Positions 45,497 to 57,420 of a DNA stretch of 64,000 bases are shown piece after piece. Position 1 is the first letter of the stretch; every line of letters starts with the position of its first letter. The translations under genes were made by a program, and so were the position numbers. Source of the stretch: Nansenia antarctica (Eukaryota > Chordata > Actinopteri > Argentiniformes > Microstomatidae); contig OZ022339.1 in NCBI GenBank assembly GCA_963989245.1, forward strand, positions 27,297,703 to 27,361,702, written 5' to 3'. The notes beneath the pieces are model-generated. The model was not told where the DNA came from and did not search any database. It worked only from the letters and a program-made list of their open reading frames with translations.

Positions 45497-47028
45497 AGAT
45501 ACAGTACTCTCTGTCTGACTTACTGGAAGCAGTGGTAGGTCCCGCGGTAAAGTTGCGTCAGGACTGGCCTCCATGAATGATTAGCTACGCCACGCGTTCT
45601 AGCCTGTTACCACTCCACGGTGTCATAAACGTGTAATAACAATGCTATAACCAGGGGTGCACATAACTGGTGCGCCAGTGCGCATGCGTTGCCAAAATGC
45701 ATGCTGCGTGGCAGATCAGCCGCATGAAGGCGCTCTTGCGCACCAACAGCTGTAACCGCTGGGAGAGGAATTTACTTCCTCAAAATCCAACTGCTGACTG
45801 CTGACTGCTGCATCACTGCAAGCCCCACTAAGTAACTATTTGCCGTCCCCTCAGCCGAAGGCCCGACGAGTAATCCATCACAACAGTCGACCGACAACGA
45901 CCACCGGCGACTCCCCTCACGAAAACATTCGAAAAGTATCGTAACTCGTACTTTCATTCCGCGTATCGCGTATCGCACGGTTATCACGCCGCCACGTGAA
46001 AATTCAGTCCCGAACGACTCGTAGCTAAAAGGAAAAACAACACCAAGGGACACGTTTCTTTTCTCTGAAGCTTTCAAGCGTTCAGACGTTTGTTTTACAG
46101 CTTCATTATCGCACCTCGACCCCTGACCCAGGGAATATGGTTGCGAATTCTATTAGAAAAAGAAAAAAATAATGAACTATTTAAAGTGATAGCCTACAAC
46201 AACTTTCTCTCTGCTGTCCGCTAGGCGCTGCTGGTGTGTTGGTTGGGCATCCTTTCGACACTGTGAAGGTGAGTTAACCTGACGTCGACTCTTTCAGCTG
46301 TGAAGCATGGCCGCTCTGCTCTGTCTGAGGTTGTTCATGTTTAGTAGTCTAGTAGAGAAACAGGTGTCTACCATGTACCCGAATGACATTATTTTGTAAC
46401 CTGTTTTTTTTAAGACCCTAATGGTGTCTAGTCAAGATTTCTTCATGTTGTTATGAAAATCTGTGTTTTTCGCCATTCGCGTGGACATCAATTCAAGATG
46501 GCCGCCAAACGAACCCCATGGGACATTAGTTGACCTTAACTAGACACAATTTGGGTCTTAAAAAAAAACAGATTACAGAATAATGTCATTCGGGAACCTA
46601 TTTCTCCTACTAGACTATCGCCACTCAAGGTGTTCTCTCAAACCCGTTTGGCAAGAGCCAGTTTACATACAGATTACCTGCAACCAGAATGGATCCTCCA
46701 TCTCCATAGACAAATATACATTCAACAAACATTCATGTTGTCTAAGAAACACAAACTGGGACAGTTTGGCCTACATTTGTCTTTTACATTGTGTGTTTTT
46801 GTTTTAGTTTTTTTAAACCACATGTACAAACAGGTGATAGTGCAGTACACACACACACACACACACACACACAACAACCCTACACTGTGGCAGGTTGGGG
46901 TGTATTCCTTCGAGTTGTGTGTTCTCAGGCCAACAGCTCCTGCCAGCCAGAGGGATCCTGATAGTACAGGCTGGTAGTAGACGTGGCCTGTTGGCAGTAC
47001 ATGTTCAAGCTCGCAGAGCGAGGTGTCA

Positions 47029-47073
<45 letters not shown>

Positions 47074-47964
47074 TGAGTAACCTCCAGATGAAGGGTGGGT
47101 GAGTGTTTATTCCATTGTAACTGATTGACCAATGTTGATCTTAGTGTTACAATGCTAAAAGCAACGAAATGGCCAACAGCAAAAGAACATATTTTTATTA
47201 GTATAAAGTATTTAGTTTAGCTTATTTGACCTTTTTAAATGTATGCATGGGTACACACACACACACTTGCACTCACTGTACTGGATATGTGTGCCTATGT
47301 GTGTATGTGTATATATAATTTAGGATATTACACAAGTCCAGGGCCAGTCTCTCTAATGCCCCCCCCCCCCTCACACCTAACCCTAACACACACTCACACA
47401 CACAGGCCCCCCCCCCCACCCTAACACACACTCACACACACAGGCCCCCCCCCTCCCCCACCCTAACACACACTCACACACACCGGGCCCCCCCCCTCCC
47501 CCACCCTAACACACACTCACACACACAGGCCCCCCCCCCCCCACCCTAACACACACTCACACACACCGGGCCCCCCACCTAACCCTAACACACACTCACA
47601 CACACCGGGCCTGTCTCTCTAACTGAAGTGTAGGTTGTTGTGACTCACCACTGTGTTGACAGTTGAGTGTCTGCATCTACACCGCCTAGTTGCCATGGCG
47701 TTGTGGTCTTTGTGTGTTTGAATGGTTTGTTCTGTTGACTCCAGGATCCCCGTCTAAACAAGACACCTAGTCCCACCTGCCGGTAAAATGATTTTCTTTT
47801 TGTTGTTCAATGAGAGAATTGGCAACTGACACATTTTTGAATAATATTGTTATTTGGTTTCACTGTAAAGCATTACAGCATACACACACACACACACACA
47901 CACACATATGAGAGTGGTCCAAGCCTGTTTTATTTCACGTCATCGTAAATGACCCTTGTGGGGA

Positions 47965-48011
<47 letters not shown>

Positions 48012-48347
48012 CTTTTGTGTATGAAATGACTAGCATAAATAAGATAACTTCAAAGCCATTGTCACCTTGTTTATGTTGAATGCGGAGGTGTAGAGGGACA
48101 CGGTTATTGGTTGCACCATCTTCCTGTTGACCTCTAACCCTGGTCTGGAGGCAGGGCTGTCTTTAACAGCGTGAGTGTCACTGTGTTGTAGATGAGGGAT
48201 AGACAGTTTCTGCACGGAAGTGTGACCTCGTAAGTAAGGTCTTCTGTTTCTCCCCCAGTCTGTCTGTTTCTGTTGAAAAAATACATCCAGAAATACTGTA
48301 CACGCACGGATTACTTTTGTTGAAGATATATTGTAATGTCAACCCTG

Positions 48348-48409
<62 letters not shown>

Positions 48410-48945
48410 GTTGCACCCCCTCACTCCCTTAAAAATAATTATGTAAAAATGTGTATTATACAGTCTTTTAAAATGTTTTGTTTGCCCTTTTTGTGTGTGT
48501 GTAGCAGTTGTGTGTGGTGTTGAATGTGGAGGTCTGTGCTAGAGTTAGCCTAGAGTTAGCCTAGAGTTAGCCTAGAGTTAGCCTAGCGTTAGCTCCTCTC
48601 TGACGCTGCTCTGTGGTTCCAGGTGCGTCTGCAGGTCCAGAGTGTGGACCGGCCACTCTACCGCGGGACCTACCACTGCTTCCAGTCCATCATACGCCAG
48701 GAGTCGGTAAGTCAGACAGAGAATGACTGCAACAAGTAAATAAGTCTTAAAATGATATGATGTTGTACTTTTGTAGTACTGTAGCAGCAGCAGTAACATC
48801 AGTAGTAGTAATAGGAGTAGTAGTAATAATAGCAGTAGTAGTAATAGCAGTAGTAGTAATAGTAGTAGTACTGTAGTAATAGTAGTAACAGCAGTAGTAG
48901 TAGTAGTAGTACTGTAGTAGTAATAGCAGCAGCAGTAGTAGTAGT

Positions 48946-48984
<39 letters not shown>

Positions 48985-49897
48985 CTGCTCCCCCTGCTGG
49001 TCCAAGGTGTTCAGCGACTGTCAGCTTCATTTACTCTTAACAACTTCTATTCATTCATCATCTTCCCTCTTTCACCTCATGTCCCCCACCCCTCTCCAGT
49101 TAACAGGTCTGTATAAGGGCATCGGCTCCCCCATGATGGGCCTGGCGTTCATCAACGCTATTGTGTTTGGCGTCCAGGGCAACGCCATGCGGAACCTGCA
49201 GCACGACATCCCGCTCAACCAGTTCCTGGCGGGGGCGTCGGCGGGCGCCATCCAGTGCGTCATCTGCTGCCCCATGGAGCTGGCCAAGACGCGCATGCAG
49301 CTGCAGGGCACCGGGGAGAAGAAGAAGTCGACCAGGAAGCTCTACAAGAACTCCCTGGACTGCCTGGTCCGCATCTACAGGAAGGAGGGGCTGCGGGGCA
49401 TCAACCGCGGCATGGTGACCACGCTGATCCGGGAGACGCCCGGGTTCGGGGTCTACTTCCTGGCCTACGACGTGCTGACGCGCTCGCTGGGCTGCGAGCC
49501 CGACGACCCCTACATGATCCCCAAGCTGCTGTTCGCCGGCGGCATGTCGGGCATCGCCTCCTGGCTGTCCACCTACCCCGTGGACGTCATCAAGTCCCGC
49601 CTCCAGGCGGACGGCGTGGGCGGGGTCAACCAGTACAGCGGCATCGCCGACTGCGTGCGTCAGAGCGTGCGGAAGGAGGGGTGGCGCGTGTTCACGCGCG
49701 GCCTCACCTCCACGCTGCTGCGGGCGTTCCCCGTCAACGCCACCACCTTCGCCACCGTGACTCTGTTCCTGCTGTACATGCGGAGCGACGGGGAGGCGGG
49801 CCTTAAGGACTGTGAGGTCGGCGTCGGCCCCGGCCCTGCCCCCGTGCCCGCTCCCCCCCCCCACGCCCTGCAGCCGCAGCAGGCCTCCAGCATGTGA
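42660..49897 (+). CDS. slc25a29: Mitochondrial basic amino acid carrier Slc25a29, complete
   Basis: This is an inner-membrane carrier of the SLC25 family that moves arginine and lysine (and weakly ornithine and carnitine-type substrates) across the mitochondrial inner membrane. Exons are 42660-42693, 46225-46268, 48623-48706 and 49100-49897, all GT-AG, with phases that join to 319 codons. The three repeats show the carrier signature: PFDTVKVRLQ, PMELAKTRMQLQ and PVDVIKSRLQ. The reading MALDFAAGCMGG, GVLVGHPFDTVK, GLYKGIGSP, FINAIVFGVQGNAMR and CVICCPMELAK is characteristic of the SLC25A29 branch. The C-terminal tail after LLYMRSDG is Pro-rich and longer than in mammals. Exon 4 is markedly GC-rich. 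It is convergent with fancm. An AATAAA at 50614-50619 is a candidate polyadenylation signal. Confidence 0.95.
43694..43935 (+). mobile_element. tRNA-derived SINE in slc25a29 intron 1
   Basis: Full-length copy of the GGCGGCTGTGGCGCAGGAGG family, with box B GTTCGAGCCCC and tail TATATAAGTGCAGTCCATTTAC. It lies in sense orientation. Confidence 0.85.
43936..46224. other. slc25a29 intron 1 remainder
   Basis: Three tandem TGTTAGACAGGTGAGGG units lie near 44278-44330. An inverted-repeat stretch with GTGTTCTCAC words spans about 44647-45150 (MITE-like). A (TG)n run is at 45452-45493. A start resembling an hAT end (CAGGGGTGCACATAACTGG, 45654) has no partner I could find. No gene. Confidence 0.5.
46378..46594. 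mobile_element. Palindromic MITE in slc25a29 intron 2
   Basis: The ends CCCGAATGACATTAT and ATAATGTCATTCGGG are inverted and continue inward as A/T-rich complementary runs ending at AAGACCC. 217 bases, non-coding. Confidence 0.8.
46849..48408. repeat. CA microsatellites and C-rich minisatellite in slc25a29 intron 2
   Basis: (CA)n runs lie at about 46849-46873, 47029-47069, 47880-47907, 47967-48009 and 48349-48408. Between 47360 and 47610, five or six units of about 50 bases combine CCCTAACACACACTCACACA with a poly-C run. The intron is unusually rich in such tracts. Confidence 0.9.
48778..48985. repeat. (TAG)n-type trinucleotide repeat in slc25a29 intron 3
   Basis: About 200 bases of imperfect AGT/AGC triplets lie 115 bases before exon 4. 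The leucine- or tyrosine-rich ORFs across it are repeat artefacts. Confidence 0.92.
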
Positions 49898-50640
49898 TGT
49901 GGAGGCGCTCTGGCGCCCCCTGCTGCGCTGGCGGTCCTGCGGCCGGTGCACCCTAGTGACCTGCTGAGGCCGGAGTGACTTGACCACTCGTAGCTTTGCC
50001 ACAAAGGCTATTTTTATAAGATTTATTTTCAGATGGCAACTGTGCTTGTAAATATACCATGTGACCCTTTTTGTGACCCCCCCCCTACCCCCCCACACAC
50101 TCTCCCCCCCCCACGGTTTTGTACAGAGCAGCCCTTTTTTTATTGAATTGTTTTGGTTAATTGGAGCGTTAGCGATCACACTGGTCTTCTTCTCTTAGAG
50201 CTAAAAGCACTAAACAGGCTTGGTCACCATGGTTACAGTCTAGACACCCGTATACATGCAAGCAGATATGTATTTATATGTGTATTTATGGGTCAGTATG
50301 TATGTGTATATACTGTACTGTATCAATAGAGAAATGAAGCTTTCCTATGAAAAGACACATGACTGTGGAGTCCTGGGGATTCTAAACTATGTACTCAGAC
50401 GTGATAGGCTGCTGTGAGTGAGGGCGGGTCTTCTTTGATCAAGGCGGCGATCCGATTGGTTTCCCTTCTCCCTGAAGTGTACACTTTGTGATTATAAAGT
50501 GTATACTTTTGAGCTCCTCTCCTCACACATTTAAAAGGGATGGATTGGTGTGTGAGATGGTGGGGGGCTGCGTCTAGATTAGACTAGTGTTTTACTCATT
50601 CAGTGTCGAGGTGAATAAAGTCGCCCAAATTGTCAACATT
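49898..50640 (+). other. Probable slc25a29 3' UTR
   Basis: After the stop codon no other gene begins. Poly-C runs occur at 50078-50112. The first clear AATAAA is at 50614-50619. Where the transcript really ends is not decided by sequence. Confidence 0.4.
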
Positions 50641-51079
50641 CTAGATTGCCACGGGTGACTTTATTCACCAAAGAAAGCATGAATGATGAGGCTTCATTTT
50701 CTAGCCAATTAGAGTGTTGTTGCTAGGTAGATACCACATAAAACACTCTAGGTGCTGAGTGTTCTGGAACTGTTTGGCAGTTGGTGAGTTAAGCACTTCA
50801 TGGTCAAGGGGAGAGATTCGCAGAGTTTGTTTGTTTTCTTACCTGCCCTGCTGGAATTAAATATATTATTATAAATATATTAGTATTAATATATATTATT
50901 ATAATACTATTGGACATTCCAGAGAGGGTCGTGACCTCTGCACGTACTGGTTTCTGGTAGAAGAGTGAGACGCACTGAACACTGTAGATAGAGTTAGTGT
51001 AAATGGAGCTAACGTGTTTTCTCCTGAGTCACAGAGAGAGGGAGAGGCTGTGTCTATTCTGCTGTTCGACACCAGGGAA

Positions 51080-51551
51080 CAGGGGTGCAAACTTGTCACT
51101 CTTCTGCTAAATTAGCCGTTTTTACTTCAAAATACGTCATCCACGCGAATCATGTAGATCTACCCAAAAAAGATTTTGGGAGGGGTTGGGTGGGGGTCTA
51201 CGTCAGTCACATGATGACTATTCTTCTAACTAATCTTCCTGTCTGCTAAACTCTGCTGCTATTGAAATAACTTTTAGCTTCATGCAGCTAGGTGCAATTC
51301 TAGACAGTGTGGAGGACAGTTACAGTAAGCAAACCTGTTTTCAACATAATAATTGTATGTGGGTACAATTATGTGGGTGTTAAGGTTAGAGCCGCTGCTA
51401 AGACCACCATTAGAGTTAGCACCGTTAGTGCTAGCGCTATTCCCTCCCCCCCCCCTCCCCCATTAACAAAAATGTTATCTGCGCATTGATAATTTGTCTT
51501 AGTGCAAAACAAAGTGTCACTTTTTTGGACCATCACCAGTTTGCACCCCTG
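51080..51551. mobile_element. MITE with CAGGGGTGCAAACT termini (hAT-like)
   Basis: CAGGGGTGCAAACTTGT and the inverted CACCAGTTTGCACCCCTG bound 472 bases. CAG...CTG ends suggest hAT, but the flanking eight bases are not an exact repeat. Confidence 0.6.
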
Positions 51552-53354
51552 GGGGAAGGCTGGTGGAGGTAGAAATCGGAGGCCGGGTTTATTGTAATGA
51601 ATGGAATCAGGGGCCTCATTTATAAAAAAGTACTTGAACGTCATCTTTGACTTTCACGTAAGCACATTTTTCTAAACGGACGTAAGCATTATTTATAAAA
51701 CGGGCTGAGATGGTTTAAAGTTGCGTACGTGCTTCCTTCTATAAATACCAAATTATACTTGGAATTTAACGCAGGTGAATGAGGTTTGTATTAACGCCCT
51801 GTGATAGAGGCTCAATTATAGCGGCTGAATTAAGACAAGTGCTATAATATAGGGTAGGCGTTCGTCTGGAAGCGGGAGAGGGCAGAGAAGAGTGGCTTCT
51901 CGGTAAGTTGCGTTTGTAAAGTTTGATCATGACAACTAACCAGGCAAATGCTTATACTCAGTAGGCTACTCAAGTTGTAAAAGAAAATCAGGGGGGATGG
52001 TGGATTTTATCATATGAGGACAATTGTAGCATCCCCTCAGCGTCAGTGACTTCAGTGTCAGTAAAAATGTCATTGCATGTGTGCGTGCCCCCTCGCACCT
52101 TGAAATAGCAGTAATACCACGTTCATTGATAAATGACATAACGTATGGAAAGAGGGGAGGGGAGTTTTAGAAGGGGGACGATTTTGACTGTTTTCATCCC
52201 GCCTCAACTCGAGTGCTGCTTATACTGTAATAATATAATGGTCTTATTCTTATCAGGTGACATTGAAAACATGATTGCGAACTCCCAGACACCGGAGAAA
52301 CTCCAGTATAATTTAGCGCGTGGCCGGGCAGCGAATTTGCGAAACCTAGGATGGTAGGGGAAGGCAGGGCAATACCGCTACCTGATTGGTTGGCGAATGT
52401 GATGAGCCCCCTCATTGGCTGGCGAGTCTACCATCTAATTAGCCAGACTCCTTGCTATAAGCTAGCAATATTGGGCTAGCTGAAATGCGGCGTGTGAACG
52501 GGTTGAAATGCGTGTGTCGCCCAGAGAAGTTAGAAGTCATAAGGAAACATGTTTATTGACTGGGCAACACAGTGTAAATACCTGGGGGGTATTCCATCAA
52601 CGTCGCTAAAGGAAAATCCTGGCTTATTTTTGATAACTCTCGCGAGACTTATCAGAATATGCCTGGATATTTTTAAGAACTCTCGCGAGACTTATCAGAC
52701 TAAACCTGGATTTTTCTTTAGCGATGTTGATGGAATAGCCCCCAGGTCTCACACGGCAGACGTCAGAATTCGACGTTTATGGACAAACGTCGAATTCTGA
52801 CGTGACATTGGGGTAGCTCGTTCTCTGTTATGTGCGCCTGTCGGGGCTTCTCTCGGGATTATTCCATTTTGAATTGCACTTGCATTAATTAGTTAGGCCA
52901 CATTTAGGGTTAAGGTTAGGGTTAGGGTTAAGGTTACGGTTAAGGTTTTGATTGATTGATTGAAAACCTTTATTGTCCCCAATGGGGAAATTTTGTTGTC
53001 AAACAGCTCACCCAGTGAGCAATAGACGTCTTTTCAACCTCGCGTCTACAATATAAACCAATATAGACCAGCTATATTACGGCTATATTTTCTACTTATC
53101 TTAAATGCATGAAAACCGTTATTAAACCCCTCTAAACTGTCAGAATACGTCCCAGACGTCATGTAGTATGAGATTCCATGTAGTCTAGCATAGTTATTCA
53201 TGCGGAAGTGGTGGTTTAAATTGCGTCTATACGTCGCTGTCCTTTAACCCAGATAAATGCGGTCTGTGTCTAAACCTGTTTTAGTCTAGCAGCACGTTGA
53301 GTTTAAATTAATACCCTAAACGCCTGTAGATTGTCAAAATATGTACCAGACCGT

Positions 53355-53840
53355 AGGGATGCTCCGATCTGGATTTTTGGGGCCGATACCGATCACCGAT
53401 TTTTTTCCTCAAGATCAACCGATACCGATACCGATACCGATTTTTTTTAAAATACATAACTGTAGGCCTACTGACTGGATAGCCTACATATTTTTTGCTT
53501 TTTAGACAAAAGTTTTGATCCATTAGGCACCAAGCAAACGCAGACCCATTTTTATGGCATAGTAAAGGTCTGGCCTATCACCCAGTTAGGGCCTGAAGCC
53601 CAAGTCAGTCGATATGGCTGTATAAAAGACATCATAAACGTGGCCTTCATGGTTTACATACTGTTACGTCCTCCTATGTTTTCTGTTCAGTTATCTGTCT
53701 TCCCCAGGGAAAAGAAAAAAAAAAAAAAAAAAAAAAAAAGATCGGTTTTTGCGATCGGCCATTTTTGCCGATCACCGATCGAGTCATTTGGAGTGAAATC
53801 GGCCGATTTAAATCGGTGGCCGATAAATCGGAGCATCCCT
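53355..53840. mobile_element. MITE with AGGGATGCTCCGAT termini, 10-base target repeat
   Basis: The 486-base element ends in ATCGGAGCATCCCT. ACCAGACCGT is repeated at 53345-53354 and 53841-53850. The GCCGATACCGATCACCGAT interior is a widespread fish repeat. It interrupts the first unit of the 195-bp array. Confidence 0.85.
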
Positions 53841-53861
53841 ACCAGACCGTCATTTAGTCTG

Positions 53862-54350
53862 AGATTCCATGTAGTCTAGCATAGTTATTCATGCGGAAGT
53901 GGTGGTTTAAATTGCGTCTATACGTCGCTGTCCTTTAACCCAGATAAATGCTGTCTGTGTCTAAACCTGTTTTAGTCTAGCAGCACTTTGAGTTTAAATT
54001 AATACCCTAAACGCCTGTAGATTGTCAAAATAGGTACCAGACCGTCATTTAGTCTGAGATTCCATGTAGTCTAGCATAGTTATTCATGCGGAAGTGGTGG
54101 TTTAAATTGCGTCTATACGTCGCTGTCCTTTAACCCAGATAAATGCTGTCTGTGTCTAAACCTGTTTTAGTCTAGCAGCACTTTGAGTTTAAATTAATAC
54201 CCTAAACGCCTGTAGATTGTCAAAATATGTACCAGACCGTCATTTAGTCTGAGATTCCATGTAGTCTAGCATAGTTATTCATGCGGAAGTGGTGGTTTAA
54301 ATTGCGTCTATACGTCGCTGTCCTTTAACCCAGATAAATGCGGTCTGTGT
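53862..54350. repeat. 195-bp tandem repeat
   Basis: The word AGATTCCATGTAGTCTAGC recurs at 53171, 53862, 54057 and 54252. The last three are exactly 195 bases apart; the first is separated by the MITE. Units differ at only a few positions. Confidence 0.92.
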
Positions 54351-55115
54351 CTAAACATATTTTCTACTTATCTCAAATGCATTAAAACCGTTATTAAACC
54401 CATTCTATTGTCCTTACGCTCTACTCTATGACTATGAGGCTGGGAAGACAAATTGGCAACACACTACATGAACTGAATTGAGATTATATAGAAAAATAGT
54501 CATAGTACCAGGTGTTGATGACTGCAGAGGAGAGTCTATCATTGTAGAGTCATCAGTGGCTTTTCAAACAAAGATCAAAGCACATGAACAACTTTAAACA
54601 GGAACAAGTAGCACAGAATGAGAGGAAAGACCAGTTATATTTTAAAAATACAAACGCATTGCTTACAGGCATATTCTTCTTTGTCCTTTTCTTTTAATTC
54701 AAAGAGGTCCATAGAAACTGATCGTTAAAAGGAAATATCGTTAAAATGTGCTTTCTTAAATACAAAAAACGTCACATAATAATCGCATTACGTTTTGCTA
54801 CATGTAACCGGTTGGTTATTATTTCCAGTTTGCGGTTAATGTAATTTTGGTTAACAAATGCTTTCTTTCGCTACGATTGGAGACGGGTTACCACGTGACC
54901 ATGGGACGTATTGAATTTCCCGGTTGGAACAGTGAAAAGTAGTATTTTTGGGATGTTTTGTACATTGGCACTACATTATTATTGTTAAAACACTATTCCA
55001 CTAATACCATTATTATTATATAGTGGAATGCCTATAGAAACTATTGTTGTGGTTAAACCGTGACCTACATTGACGTGCCAGAGAATGAGTACCCTCCCTC
55101 GAAACCATCGCGGGT

Positions 55116-55289
55116 ATCGCTTCTCGGCCTTTTGGCTAAGATCAAGTGTATCTGTTCTTATCAGTTTAATATCTGATGCGTCCCCTACCCGGGGACGTTA
55201 TATTAAATTGATTTGGAGCAGGGAGATGGAATAGGGGCTTGCTCCGTCCACACCACGCATCGACCTGGTATTGTAGTACCTCCAGGAAC
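55116..55289 (+). pseudogene. U2 snRNA pseudogene
   Basis: The sequence starts ATCGCTTCTCGGCCTTTTGG and continues with the branch-site region, the Sm-like and stem III/IV parts (GGAGCAGGGAGATGGAATAG, CATCGACCTGGTATTG). Compared with vertebrate U2 it lacks three bases after AAGTGT in the branch-recognition region and two T residues before GGAGC. It also stops before the 3' end. No snRNA promoter was recognised. Non-functional copy most likely. Confidence 0.8.
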
Positions 55290-55295
55290 ATAATA

Positions 55296-55470
55296 TTTCA
55301 ACGGCATTTCAAGGTCTAAATATACGCCAAATTGGAAATTGAAACAACGTCTATGTTTAGACGTTGAAATGCCGTTGAAACATAGACAGGGAAACAACGT
55401 ATATGTTTCAACGGCATTTCAACGTCTAAACATAGACGTTGTTTCAATTTCCAATTTGGCGTATATTTAG
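55296..55470. repeat. Foldback repeat next to the U2 copy
   Basis: CAACGGCATTTCAAGGTC, AATATACGCCAAATTGG and AAACAACGTCTATGTTTAG occur together with their complements within 175 bases, giving two overlapping hairpins. Confidence 0.85.
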
Positions 55471-56428
55471 CCTCGATTTCGCCTAGACGTCTACAGGCTA
55501 TTTAGACGTTGTTTAGACGTCTAATCAACGTAAAATTGCTCACTGGGCAGTTAGGGCAGAAAACATTAAATACAGAAAACAGAAAACATTCAATAAAATA
55601 CATAAAACAGTGCAGGCTCAATAAGTAAAAAGTTCCAAAAGTTCCAGCTCCAGGTCTCCCCCAGGTTAGGGTTAAGGTTAGGGTTAGCCCGACAGGCGCA
55701 CCCCTGCGCTTTCAGAACGAGCTACCCCAATGTCACGTCAGAATTCGACGTTTGTCCATAAACGTCGAATTCGTATCAAAGGAGCAGTAATGTCACAAAA
55801 ATACATTTCAGAACTTTAGGAGTTGTTTAAACTTGAACTCTCTTAGATTATATTCAAGCCGATCTTCAGCTACTGGCAAACATCTCCACGTTCGACTCGC
55901 CAGCCAATGAGGGGGCTCATCACGAGTGCTTCGCCAACCAATCAGGTAGCGGTATTGCCCTGCCTTCCCCTACCATCCTAGGTTTCGCAAATTCGCGGCC
56001 GGCGAAGGTCCGTTGTGGAACGCACTAGGCATGTTGAAGGGGCGATAGACAGCTCCGGAGGGATATAAAGGAAGACTGAAATACAATCATAAACATAAGT
56101 TCCCTTTAAATCTTGAATTAAACTCATTTTCTCGGCAGATAACAACATCGTTAATTTTATTACGAGCCACTTAAACTTCGCATGAATTACAGTAGGCAAC
56201 GTTTTTCCAGTGCGGCTCACATGCCTGTAATAACTCCGCATAACCAGTAGGGAATGTGCGTAAGCAAATGAATACTCGACGTCGAGCTACGATCGTTTCC
56301 ACGGTCAAATTGACTCACGTTGAAATTTTATAAATCACTACGTTGACGTGGTTTTCTACGTACGACACGGGTAAGATCAAAATTTGATCTAAGCACGTTC
56401 TATAAATGAGGCCCCATGAATGGTATCA

Positions 56429-57333
56429 AACACACTGCTCTACACAGTAGATCTCTGTATGAACGTCCTGCAACATTGTGCCTCTCTGAACGTAGACCAG
56501 TTCCTGACTGTCCAACCTCCAACGTAATTACTTTTTTTTTTTTTTTTAGCAAGCCCAAAACGTTTCTTCAGGAACTTCCTTTTTCTAGTTAGCTTCCTCA
56601 AACCAATCAGACTCTTGGAAGCGGCACCTTATTGCTGGTTGTTGTATTGAGTCGTGTGGCTGCTCTAAATTTACAGACAAATCAACACAGGTCAGTTTAA
56701 CTGGACTGTAACAGTACACTCATTTACTCCCTACAATCACATTTTACTGCATCACAATCTCAGCCACGTTCTGACCTGAGATTCCGTTATATTTTAGGGT
56801 GAAGTTGTTACAGATCCTGATTATGAATGCTAAACGTAGAGATCATGATTATGAATGCTAAACATACAGAACCTTTATGGTTCATGTTACAGTCCCAGCG
56901 GTCTGAATCTGTCTGTTGTCTCATTTCTGGGGAAGAACTGAGACAAACTGTTGCTTGTACAGAGACATGTATGATGTGTATTTATACTGTGAACTTGGGT
57001 CAGTATGTTGTGTGTGTGTGTGTGTCTGTGTATACTTACTGATGCACTCAAACACTCTAAAAACTAGCTTGTAATGGCTGCAGTTTCTCAGTTACATTTT
57101 CAGGCTTCAAAACTAAAACGTGGTGCTTTCTAACAGGAAGCTCAACCGGGCGGTTGAAACGTCCAATCAGAACTCTGTAATGTTTTCAGAATGGCTGAAG
57201 TGCTTCTAAAATGGCCGTTAGTCTTGTTTTGCGTATGTGATGATGAAACGGCGAAATAAAACACTCTGACATCTGTGTGTTGTTAAGACTGGTTGACTGA
57301 AAGTTTGGGCCTTTGTATAAGTGTCTGTCATAT

Positions 57334-57420
<87 letters not shown>

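Larger units (their letters stand above)
53011..55547. mobile_element. Element with CCCAGTGAGCAA termini
   Basis: CCCAGTGAGCAATAGACGTC at the left and the inverted TTGCTCACTGGG at the right split an older repeat tail (TTTATTGTCCCCAATGGGG before, AGGGCAGAAAACATT after). The interior has the 195-bp tandem array, a U2-like sequence and a foldback of ACGTCTA words. Confidence 0.7.
52745..55772. mobile_element. Relative of the THAP palindrome (GGTCTCACACGGCAGACGTC end)
   Basis: The left end (52745 on) matches the terminus of the 1863-5085 element, including the TCAGAATTCGACGTTT sub-repeat and GACATTGGGGTAGCTCGTT. The inverted counterpart is at about 55686-55772 but lacks the outermost 20 or so bases. 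The interior no longer carries the THAP sequence and instead holds other insertions. Confidence 0.7.
51610..56415. mobile_element. Composite DNA transposon with GGGGCCTCATTTATA termini
   Basis: The ends are GGGGCCTCATTTATA at 51610 and its near complement ending at 56415. The flanks ATGAATGGAATCA (51597-51609) and ATGAATGGTATCA (56416-56428) are direct repeats with one mismatch. The interior near both ends matches the uninterrupted relative at 63329-64000. The middle was invaded by further elements. Inverted segments 52320-52430 and 55880-55990 show that part of it is itself palindromic. Confidence 0.75.

Noticed and set aside
48578..49030. 150-codon Leu-rich ORF and the Tyr-rich ORF beside it
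   Set aside because: Both are translations of the TAG trinucleotide microsatellite.
49100..50179. 359-codon ORF antisense to slc25a29 exon 4
   Set aside because: It mirrors a very GC-rich real exon and has low-complexity His/Gly/Arg-rich composition; no family was recognised.
52900..52945. Interstitial telomeric repeat (TTAGGG-like words; also near 55665)
   Set aside because: Only a few irregular GTTAGGGTTAAGG units at the edge of a transposon; such words are common in fish repeats and do not indicate a fusion point.
55116..55289. Functional U2 snRNA gene
   Set aside because: Internal deletions in conserved segments, missing 3' end and no recognisable snRNA promoter elements upstream.
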